NCBI GenBank assembly: GCA_964391885.1
Contig: CAYMNU010000001.1
Location: 1-31,846 of the forward strand
DNA length: 31,846 nt
Direction: 5' to 3'
DNA from: CAYMNU01 sp964391885
Lineage (GTDB): Archaea > Altiarchaeota > Altiarchaeia > JAFGQM01
Below are positions 15,628-21,307 of this stretch, in pieces. How positions within the stretch are numbered: position 1 is the stretch's first letter; the number at the start of each line of letters is the position of its first letter. The position numbers were made by a program, and so were the translations under genes. The notes under the pieces are model-generated. The model was not told the DNA's origin. It ran no database searches and saw nothing but the letters and a program-made list of their open reading frames with translations.

Positions 15628-16191
15628 ATGAAGGGAATAGTCCAGGTCTACACCGGGAACGGGAAGGGCAAGACGACGACCTCCCTCGGCCTCGGCTTCA
15701 GGGCTGCCGGACATGGCCTAAGGGTATGCATGGTCCAGTTTCTCAAAGGGGCGCACTATCTAGGCGAGCTCGAGTCTGCGCGCAAGGTCAAGAATTTTAA
15801 GATATTCCAGTTCGGCGCGCCATGCCCATGGTCAAAAGACATGGAGAAAGGCATAATCCGCTGCGGCTCCTGCAGGTATTGCTTCACCATCCATGACGAG
15901 GACAGGAAGAAGGCGCAGATTGGCCTGGATTTCGCCAAGGAGGCAGTCACGTCAGGGGATTATGATGTTGTCATACTGGATGAAGCGAATGTCGCCATGT
16001 CGCGCGGTGTCTTGCCAGTCTCGGACTTCCTGGATGTCATAAAAGCCAAAAAACCCGGAGTGGAGTTGGTTCTCACTGGAAGGCAGGCGCCAAAAGAAAT
16101 AATCGAGGTGGCAGACCTGGTAACTGAGATGAGGGAAATAAAGCATCCCTTTTCAAAGGGCGTCGAGGCGAGGGTGGGCATAGATTTTTGA
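15628..16191 (+). CDS. cobO: Cob(I)alamin / corrinoid adenosyltransferase (CobA/CobO/BtuR type)
   Basis: The enzyme transfers the adenosyl group of ATP to the cobalt of corrinoids, making adenosylcobalamin. The P-loop is TGNGKGKTTT (9-18), followed by SLGLGFRAAGHG, and the second nucleotide-binding region is VVILDEANVAMSRGVL with LTGRQAPKEIIEVADLVTEM. A cysteine cluster (C66, C79, C82, C85 in RCGSCRYC) is inserted where CobA normally has the KWTRE-type substrate loop and might bind a metal. It starts two bases after nrdJ ends, so the operon couples a B12-dependent reductase to cofactor activation. Whether it acts de novo or in salvage cannot be told. Confidence 0.93.
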   Translation: MKGIVQVYTGNGKGKTTTSLGLGFRAAGHGLRVCMVQFLKGAHYLGELESARKVKNFKIFQFGAPCPWSKDMEKGIIRCGSCRYCFTIHDEDRKKAQIGLDFAKEAVTSGDYDVVILDEANVAMSRGVLPVSDFLDVIKAKKPGVELVLTGRQAPKEIIEVADLVTEMREIKHPFSKGVEARVGIDF

Positions 16192-16224
16192 CTGGTTTAA
16201 ATTATTCTTAAGTCAAACTACACT

Positions 16225-17118
16225 ATGGAAGTAAACGGGGTGGAAGTCGAGGATACTTATGCCGAGGCATTTGACGGATTAGTCTCACGCATGATAATCA
16301 CAGCCAAGAGCGAGAAATTGCTTATGAAGGCTGCTAATTCTACTACCGCACTTCCTTGCACAGTCTTTGGAGGTGCCGAGGGCGGCATCGAGAAAATCCT
16401 AGAACCGAGTGAGACCCCCGACGGGAGGCTTGGTGCAGTAATCCAGCTCTGGGTGAATTACGGCTCCAAGGCCAGGGACAAGCTGGAATATGAACTGGGA
16501 AAACGGATACGGCAGGGGACTCTCGTAGTTCCCACGACCCGGGTTTTCAACGCTTTGGACTCTGATGAGAAACTGGACACGATGTGCAAAGTAGGCCATT
16601 GCGGCGACGGCTACCAAAAGCTCGTTAATGAGTTTGGAAGAGAAATGATATCTGTCCCGCTGATGATGGGCGATTTCCTCATCGAGAAAAAGTTAGGCTT
16701 TGCAAAAGGCGTCATGGGCGGGAATGTATGGCTATTCTGCGACTCCGAGGACTCGGCGCTGGAGGCTGGCGACGCAGGGGTCGATGCAATCAAAAAAGTG
16801 AAGGGCGCTATAACCTCGTTTGATGTCTGCTCCGCAGGCTCGAAAGTCGGAGGAAGATACCCTGAAATCGGGCCGACAACCAACCACCCATTCTGCCCGA
16901 CATGCAAAATAGAGTTGTATGATAAATCCGAAGTTCCCGACGGTATTGTATCCATCCCGGAGATAGTGATAGACGGGGTTGATATAACCGCGGTTAAAGA
17001 AGCGATGAAAGCCGCAATCCATGCCGCCGCCCAAGTCGAGGGCGTCAGGAAGATATCAGCGGGCAACTTCGGCGGAAAGCTGGGGAAACATCACATTTAC
17101 CTGAAGGATTTAATCTGA
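16225..17118 (+). CDS. ftr: Formylmethanofuran:tetrahydromethanopterin formyltransferase
   Basis: Ftr moves a formyl group between methanofuran and tetrahydromethanopterin in archaeal C1 metabolism. The 297-residue protein follows Ftr throughout: N-terminal MEVNGVEVEDTYAEAFDG, the ETPDGRLGA block, FGGAEGG, a central AKGVMGGNVWLF, and the C-terminal VEGVRKISAGNFGGKLGKHHIYLKDL. The length matches the family. Divergent spots include extra cysteines (CKVGHCGDGY and CPTC). A TATA-like GGTTTAAATTATT at 16195-16205 is 26 bp upstream (leaderless), so it is transcribed apart from the cobO operon. No fmd/fwd, mch, mtd or mer gene accompanies it here. Confidence 0.9.
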   Translation: MEVNGVEVEDTYAEAFDGLVSRMIITAKSEKLLMKAANSTTALPCTVFGGAEGGIEKILEPSETPDGRLGAVIQLWVNYGSKARDKLEYELGKRIRQGTLVVPTTRVFNALDSDEKLDTMCKVGHCGDGYQKLVNEFGREMISVPLMMGDFLIEKKLGFAKGVMGGNVWLFCDSEDSALEAGDAGVDAIKKVKGAITSFDVCSAGSKVGGRYPEIGPTTNHPFCPTCKIELYDKSEVPDGIVSIPEIVIDGVDITAVKEAMKAAIHAAAQVEGVRKISAGNFGGKLGKHHIYLKDLI

Positions 17119-17142
17119 TTTATATGTATACTCTCTCTAAAA

Positions 17143-17158
17143 GTAAGAAAATTCTTAC
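17143..17158. promoter_or_regulatory. Palindromic operator candidate of the AbrB/MazF module
   Basis: Two 7-bp arms, GTAAGAA and TTCTTAC, are separated by two bases and lie directly before the antitoxin ATG. A TATA-like TTTATATG at 17119-17126 predicts transcription starting near 17148, inside the palindrome. AbrB-type antitoxins normally autoregulate through such sites. Confidence 0.5.
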
Positions 17159-17159
17159 C

Positions 17160-17390
17160 ATGGAGTCAAAAATAATAAAAGTATCCGACAAGGGTCAGAT
17201 ATCAATACCTATTGAGATACGGCGCAGTGCGGGTATTGCAAAAGGCGACAGTCTTCTGCTTGTCCAAAAGGGGGGGCGGATACTGATGGAGAAACCACGG
17301 ATTGAAGAGGACTTCAGCTGGATGAATTCCGATGAGGTGGCTAAGGAGCTTTGGGACAATGAATATGATAAAATCTGGGATGACGCATAA
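17160..17390 (+). CDS. AbrB/MazE-type antitoxin
   Basis: This is a swapped-hairpin AbrB domain protein: KIIKVSDKGQISIPIEIRRSAGIAKGDSLLLVQKGGRILMEK is the classic DNA-binding segment. It is followed by an acidic, Trp-rich tail (EEDFSWMNSDEVAKELWDNEYDKIWDDA) of the type that occupies the toxin's RNA groove. The frame extends upstream to 17124, but I chose the ATG at 17160 (MESKIIK) because the domain starts immediately after it and the upstream codons overlap the promoter. It overlaps the MazF-like gene by 11 bases. Confidence 0.88.
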   Translation: MESKIIKVSDKGQISIPIEIRRSAGIAKGDSLLLVQKGGRILMEKPRIEEDFSWMNSDEVAKELWDNEYDKIWDDA

Positions 17391-17721
17391 GCAGGGCGAC
17401 ATAATCTTAGTCCCATTTCCATTCTCCGACCTGAGCGGATCCAAGAGAAGGCCTGCACTTGTAATCTCCAACAATAATTACAATGCCAGGGGGGAAGACA
17501 TTGTAACCTGCGGTGTTACATCCAACCCTGAAAATCGCGAGTATTCTGTCGTTATAACAAATAAGGATCTCTCCCATGGCAGCCTTTTGGCTACCAGCCG
17601 GGTGAAGGCAGACAAGCTGTTCACGGTAAAGAAATCAACGGTAATCAAAACCCTTGCGACAGTTTCGGAAAGGTCACTCAACCAAATCAAAGATCAGATG
17701 CTTTTACTATTCAATTTCTAA
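17380..17721 (+). CDS. MazF/PemK-family mRNA interferase
   Basis: MazF toxins are ribosome-independent endoribonucleases. The 113-residue product starts MTHKQGDIILVPFPFSDLSGSKRRPALVIS, the conserved first third of the family, followed by the TCGVTSNP strand and the SRVKADKLFTVKKS block that forms the RNA-binding face. I chose the ATG at 17380 because MazF proteins begin a few residues before GDI; upstream in-frame ATGs lie within the antitoxin gene. The toxin appears intact. Its stop is one base before the ATG of the HAD gene, so that gene may be read through from the module's promoter. Confidence 0.9.
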   Translation: MTHKQGDIILVPFPFSDLSGSKRRPALVISNNNYNARGEDIVTCGVTSNPENREYSVVITNKDLSHGSLLATSRVKADKLFTVKKSTVIKTLATVSERSLNQIKDQMLLLFNF

Positions 17722-17722
17722 A

Positions 17723-18703
17723 ATGATTCTCGTATTCGACCTGGAAGGGCCCCTGAGCCCGATGGACCATGCAGCAGAGGCGATGAAGGTTATTGGAGAG
17801 AAGATGGGGAGGGACGACTTCTTTCGGCTATTTGAAATGCTGTCCCTATACGACGACGAGCTCACCCTCGAGTCTAAGCCTGGCTACAATCCCGGGGACA
17901 CTCTCCGCCTGATTGCGCCTATTGTATCCACCCATTTGAGCGACAGGGAGCTTCGCGATATTTCAGAACGTGCGACTCTTACTCCCGGGGCAAAGGAATT
18001 GATTGCATCCATCAGCGACGACGACGTTTTTGTCGCATCCACATCCTACCAGCAGCATGCGCAGACCGTTTCCAAGAAACTGGGCATATTGCCCGAGAAT
18101 GTCAACTGCACAGAGCTTCCGGAATACCGGGATTTTCCCTATTTTGACGATTTGATGGATATTTTTGAGAACTACAAGGCAAAGGGCATGCAGACAGTCA
18201 AGCCTATGCTGGACGGACTGTTTTGGGGGCAGATGGAGTACGACTATTTGAAGACAAAGGTCTGTGGCGGCGAGAGGAAGCTGGAAGTGGTGCAGAAGAT
18301 TGCGGAAGAGCGCGAGATTGGCGTAAATAATTTTATCTTTGTCGGCGATTCCATCACCGACATCAATGCCCTCGAGGGGGTCCGTAAGTCAGGAGGCCTG
18401 GCGATATCCTTCAACGGCAACCAATACAGCGCCCCGAAAGCAAACCTTGCCGTGAGCTCCATGAGCCTGATGGCAATAAAGCCGCTTATCGATAGCGGCG
18501 ATGTTTGGAACTTCGTCGATGAATGGAAGGTCGTGCAGAACAAGTTCAAGCTGCTGAGCCCTGAAACCATGGCCTATTTCAAGGCCAGCCGGATATCCCT
18601 GCCCTTCTATGACAAGATAGGCGAGGCGCCCATTGAAGAAGTCATCGCTAGGCAGAAAGAGATGAGGAAGGAGATTAGGAAAGAGTACGGGGATCTGACT
18701 TAA
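17723..18703 (+). CDS. HAD-superfamily protein of the COG4030/EhaR type
   Basis: The 327-residue protein opens with a HAD motif I, MILVFDLEGPLSP, where the nucleophile would be D6. The usual second Asp, the general acid, is Glu (E8). Motif IV is FVGDSITD with D209 and D213. A large cap lies between them. This layout fits COG4030, which includes EhaR, encoded with energy-converting hydrogenase A in methanogens but also found without it. No eha genes are visible. The DXE in motif I may mean altered or no phosphatase activity. The frame extends 69 bases further upstream into mazF, but the motif-based start at 17723 is clear. Confidence 0.75.
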   Translation: MILVFDLEGPLSPMDHAAEAMKVIGEKMGRDDFFRLFEMLSLYDDELTLESKPGYNPGDTLRLIAPIVSTHLSDRELRDISERATLTPGAKELIASISDDDVFVASTSYQQHAQTVSKKLGILPENVNCTELPEYRDFPYFDDLMDIFENYKAKGMQTVKPMLDGLFWGQMEYDYLKTKVCGGERKLEVVQKIAEEREIGVNNFIFVGDSITDINALEGVRKSGGLAISFNGNQYSAPKANLAVSSMSLMAIKPLIDSGDVWNFVDEWKVVQNKFKLLSPETMAYFKASRISLPFYDKIGEAPIEEVIARQKEMRKEIRKEYGDLT

Positions 18704-18825
18704 CGCACAATCTTCTCGGGCCCGATATAGCTCACCATCCTCTTTTTGACCTTGCCGTTCTCCCTGTAGGATTCATACATGTAGAGGTAGGTTTTCCCCT
18801 TGATTTCCTTCTTGACCAGATACAT
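18700..18825 (-). CDS. 41-residue small basic protein
   Basis: The minus strand encodes a compact 41-residue protein, beginning MYLVKKEIKGKTYLYMYESY and continuing RENGKVKKRMVSYIGPE. It looks like two beta hairpins and resembles the N-terminal segment of IS1634-type transposases, which also occurs as a stand-alone archaeal peptide. No transposase body follows: downstream is the HAD gene, with which it converges. The stop codons share TTAA (18700-18703). I regard it as a real small gene of unknown function; a relic of a transposase N-terminus is the alternative. Confidence 0.6.
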   Translation of the reverse strand: MYLVKKEIKGKTYLYMYESYRENGKVKKRMVSYIGPEKIVR

Positions 18826-18841
18826 TTTTACCCTAAGAAAT

Positions 18842-18938
18842 TGTTGCAGCTTGGTGCAACATATTTTTGGTTAGGTACTACATATTTATAATCGCCTATT
18901 ATTTAAGCTTAACTACTAAAATAAAGTTAGGTACCACA
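18842..18938. promoter_or_regulatory. Divergent promoter region with repeats
   Basis: The gap between the 41-residue gene and the M24 peptidase holds several signals. A hairpin has 7-bp arms TGTTGCA (18842-18848) and TGCAACA (18855-18861). A 13-bp direct repeat GTTAGGTAC(T/C)ACA occurs at 18870-18882 and 18926-18938. TATA-like elements occur near 18883-18893 and 18951-18960. The repeat pair brackets the former TATA, which suggests a regulator-binding site. Confidence 0.45.
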
Positions 18939-18982
18939 ATCATCCAATCGCTTTTAATAAGCTGATTTGAAACTATACTACT

Positions 18983-19999
18983 ATGTTTACCAAGTCCGAT
19001 TATTCTGCAAGGCTGAGAAAGGCGCAGGCCCTGCTTGATGAAAACCAAGCGCTTCTTGTGAACAAGGACGAGAACATGCGCTACTTCACGGGCGTCGATT
19101 CCGGGCGCCTTCTGATATGGAAAAACGGCGCCAAGTTCTGGCTGAATCCTGTTTATCTGGGGCTTGCCAAGCGCTCGCCACTTGCCCCCACCGAACCCAA
19201 GAAGGACTGCGTGAGCGATTTTGTAGTGAAGAAGGGCTTTAAAAAACTGGGCCTGGATGAAATCTCACTGGAGGCTTACAAGAGCCTCAAGCCGCCCATG
19301 AAAAGGATAACCATGCCTTCCAATCTCTGCGACGAGCTCAGGAAGATCAAAGACAAGAAAGAACTCTCTCTCCTTGCAAAAGCCGGAAAGATAGCATCCA
19401 ACGCCATGCGCGCGGCCGAGGAGTCCAATATCATAGGGCTCAGCGAGTTTGAGCTTGCCGCAGCCCTAGAGTTCGACATACGCGCAGCAGGCTCGGAAAA
19501 GCCGCCTTTTTCCATGGGCATGCTCTGCCTTGCAGGGCCGAACACCGCTTACCCGCATGCTCCGCCAAGCAACAGGGTGATCAGGGAGGGCGACCTTGTC
19601 ATCCTCGATTTGGGTGCAGTCTATAAGGGCTACAACAGTGACATGACAAGGACGCTCATGGCCGGCAATGTCTCAGAAGAGAAGCACAGCCTCGTCGCAT
19701 TCATGGACTGGCTCAAGGAAAGGGCGATAGACAGGATAGAAACTGGTGTAAAAATCTCGGAGATTCACAATTACATCAACGAAGAGATAGAGAAGAAAGG
19801 CCATAAGTTTGCGCATCTCTCGGGCCACGGCATCGGGCTGGAAATACACGAGAGCCCTTCGATAGGGCCGGACGAGAAGGATGTTTTTCAGGAAGGCATG
19901 GCCTTCACTATCGAGCCCGGGATTTACACTACAAAATACGGGGCCAGGAGCGAGGACAGCATTGCCATTGTCAATGGCAGGGAAAGGATACTAACTTAA
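18983..19999 (+). CDS. M24-family metallopeptidase (Xaa-Pro dipeptidase/aminopeptidase-like)
   Basis: This is a creatinase-N plus pita-bread-fold peptidase that releases residues next to proline. The five metal ligands are all present: D209 (VILDLGAV), D220 (YNSDMTRT), H282 (SGHGIGLEIHE), E311 (TIEPGIY) and E324 (ARSEDS). The N-terminal domain (about 1-115) is the creatinase type but short, typical of archaeal PepQ-like enzymes; the total length of 338 is normal. A TATA-like CTTTTAATAA (18951-18960) sits 26 bp before the ATG (leaderless). The stop shares TTAA with the convergent micro-gene. Confidence 0.92.
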   Translation: MFTKSDYSARLRKAQALLDENQALLVNKDENMRYFTGVDSGRLLIWKNGAKFWLNPVYLGLAKRSPLAPTEPKKDCVSDFVVKKGFKKLGLDEISLEAYKSLKPPMKRITMPSNLCDELRKIKDKKELSLLAKAGKIASNAMRAAEESNIIGLSEFELAAALEFDIRAAGSEKPPFSMGMLCLAGPNTAYPHAPPSNRVIREGDLVILDLGAVYKGYNSDMTRTLMAGNVSEEKHSLVAFMDWLKERAIDRIETGVKISEIHNYINEEIEKKGHKFAHLSGHGIGLEIHESPSIGPDEKDVFQEGMAFTIEPGIYTTKYGARSEDSIAIVNGRERILT

Positions 20000-20097
20000 T
20001 CCGTGATAGGCTCCCAGGTATGTGCGTTGTAAGTCGTGAAGCTCTCGCACCTTATTCTGTGGAATGTGAATTTCCTCAATAAGTCTTCTACTTCCAT
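19996..20097 (-). CDS. 33-residue leaderless micro-ORF
   Basis: The minus strand encodes a 33-residue peptide, MEVEDLLRKFTFHRIRCES then FTTYNAHTWEPITD. The support is positional: TTTAAA at 20121-20126 (minus strand GCCTTTAAATCC) lies exactly 26 bp before the ATG, as for the known leaderless genes here. The stop also overlaps the convergent peptidase stop in TTAA, the same arrangement as two other gene pairs. No homologous family is recognised. It could be real or a chance ORF behind a promoter for an unseen RNA. Confidence 0.5.
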   Translation of the reverse strand: MEVEDLLRKFTFHRIRCESFTTYNAHTWEPITD

Positions 20098-20262
20098 TGC
20101 TGTTTTACATGCGAAAAGGATTTAAAGGCTTGAATTCCTAAAAAAGTAAAAACCAAGCAGATATAATAAACAGAGTAAACCAACTTCTTACTTGTTACTG
20201 CTCACAGCTCACAAGCCTAGCTCACTTTTAATAGTCTAAGTCAGTCAACTACAGTCTAAAGA

Positions 20263-20916
20263 ATGAATTGTACTGAAAAAGAAGCCGAATTGATTGGTGC
20301 ATTGATGGGCGATGGATTCATCTACATCAAAGAGAAACATTATAGGATAGGCTTTACTGGAAACCCTCAAACGGATGTAGAATATTACAATTATATCTTA
20401 AAACTCATCTATGCTGTAATTGGCAAGAAAGCAAGGGCGATTCATCGAAGCCGCGGTTTAAGGATAGTCATTAATTCAAAAGAATATGTCACTAGACTCA
20501 CAAAAGAGTTTGCATTACCCTTTGGAAAGAACAAGGACCGACGAGTATTCATCCCGATGAAATTAGCTAATGATTGGAATCTAACCAAATATGTTATCCG
20601 TGGCTTGATAGATACGGACGGTTCGGTTTTTACTTCAGACAAACGCGGTTCATTAGATTATCCCACATTGGAATTTAATACTACAAGCAAAGTATTGGTA
20701 GAGCAAATTAAGGGCATCTCAGATTCAAGAGGATTTTATACAACTAAAGTATGGTCTTATAGATCTAGAGTTTCTACCACTCCTTTATATAAAATAGCTT
20801 TGAACGGGCGTAAAAACCTGAATAAATGGCTCATTGAAATAGGTTTTTCTAATCCTCACAAACGCGCAATTGCATTAAATGCTACATTAAAAGTCACTAA
20901 ACGTGTATCAACATAG
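20263..20916 (+). CDS. Free-standing LAGLIDADG homing endonuclease
   Basis: The 217-residue protein has two LAGLIDADG motifs, AELIGALMGDGFI (about residues 8-20) and VIRGLIDTDGSV (about 112-123), each with its catalytic Asp, so it is a single-chain monomeric enzyme that should cut a long asymmetric site. It lacks intein splicing blocks, so it is not part of a protein intron. Codon use is A/T-rich compared with its neighbours, a sign of transfer. It lies about 110 bp before the two-intron tRNA-Phe, whose introns are too short to encode it. A TATA-like CTTTTAATA is at 20225-20233. Confidence 0.92.
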   Translation: MNCTEKEAELIGALMGDGFIYIKEKHYRIGFTGNPQTDVEYYNYILKLIYAVIGKKARAIHRSRGLRIVINSKEYVTRLTKEFALPFGKNKDRRVFIPMKLANDWNLTKYVIRGLIDTDGSVFTSDKRGSLDYPTLEFNTTSKVLVEQIKGISDSRGFYTTKVWSYRSRVSTTPLYKIALNGRKNLNKWLIEIGFSNPHKRAIALNATLKVTKRVST

Positions 20917-21054
20917 CGGTAACCAAGGGGATTGGTTTTTATGGCATATTTATCAAAATATCTCGCTTTATACTGATGAGCCTCAATTTCAAGTGCTCAA
21001 AATGTAATTTAGTGCAATAACTGGCCTCTGTAGCTCAGTCTGGGAGAGCACCAC

Positions 21055-21086
21055 ATCTTCTTGCGAGAGATTGCGGAAGAGGTGTA
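21055..21086 (+). other. tRNA-Phe intron 1 (32 nt, position 30/31)
   Basis: The bulge-helix-bulge is textbook. The central helix is CACC (21049-21052) with GGTG (21081-21084), and the inner helix is TCTTC with GAAGA. The three-base bulges are ACA (21053-21055) and TAG (21085-21087), cut after their second base. The non-canonical location inside the anticodon stem requires an endonuclease with broad specificity. Confidence 0.85.
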
Positions 21087-21093
21087 GCTGAAG

Positions 21094-21118
21094 ATCCCAA
21101 GACCTTTGGGTAGCAGAC
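21094..21118 (+). other. tRNA-Phe intron 2 (25 nt, canonical 37/38)
   Basis: The 5' bulge is AGA (cut after G37) and the 3' bulge is ACA (cut before A38). The central helix CTG/CAG (21088-21090 with 21114-21116) has an adjacent A-G apposition, and the inner hairpin is CCCAA-GACCT-TTGGG (21096-21110). The outer helix is the mature anticodon stem, so this fold needs intron 1 to be gone. Confidence 0.8.
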
Positions 21119-21232
21119 ACGTGGGTGTCGTGGGTTCAAATCCCGCCGGAGGCATCTTAGTTTTCCTAGCCCAGTCTCGATGCCCCCGGCTTATGTCGAG
21201 GTCATACGCCTAGAAGAAGCACCCACCTCTCC

Positions 21233-21248
21233 ATCCCGCCGGAGGCAT
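21233..21248 (+). repeat. Att-like duplication of the tRNA-Phe 3' end
   Basis: ATCCCGCCGGAGGCAT is an exact 16-bp copy of 21140-21155, the T-stem and acceptor 3' strand of tRNA-Phe plus one base. Integrating elements that target tRNA 3' ends leave this kind of direct repeat (attL/attR). Only 77 bp lie between the copies, with an imperfect hairpin (GGCTTATG/CATACGCC, 21188-21210), so this would be a remnant. No integrase gene is present. Confidence 0.65.
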
Positions 21249-21307
21249 ACCCTATCCCCCGTGCTGTTTCTACCTTTTCTTTCTGCTTCATCTAACACTG
21301 TTAAACA

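Larger units (their letters stand above)
21024..21154 (+). tRNA. tRNA-Phe(GAA) with two introns
   Basis: The spliced 74-nt product folds fully: acceptor GCCTCTG/CGGAGGC with one G-U pair, D-stem GCTC/GAGC, anticodon stem CCACG/CGTGG, loop CTGAAGA (anticodon GAA), variable loop GTGTC, T-arm GTGGG-TTCAAAT-CCCGC and discriminator A. No CCA is encoded. To obtain this structure two introns must be removed, 21055-21086 (position 30/31, inside the anticodon stem) and 21094-21118 (canonical 37/38). Both junctions sit in archaeal bulge-helix-bulge folds. Without removal of the first intron no anticodon stem forms. A TATA-like CTTTATAC lies near 20968-20975. Confidence 0.93.

Noticed and set aside
20190..20225. 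CTCAC tandem motif upstream of the homing endonuclease as a repeat array
   Set aside because: There are only three short irregular copies, too few and too short to be more than chance.
21051..21085. Reading the tRNA as a single-intron tRNA-Arg(GCG), tRNA-Ala(UGC) or tRNA-Glu
   Set aside because: Those readings break the anticodon stem or U33. Only tRNA-Phe(GAA) with two introns gives complete pairing and a 74-nt product.
21116..21129. GACAC-GTGG-GTGTC hairpin as a long variable arm of a Leu/Ser tRNA
   Set aside because: The D-arm and variable loop (GTGTC) fit the type I tRNA-Phe, and the hairpin uses anticodon-stem bases.
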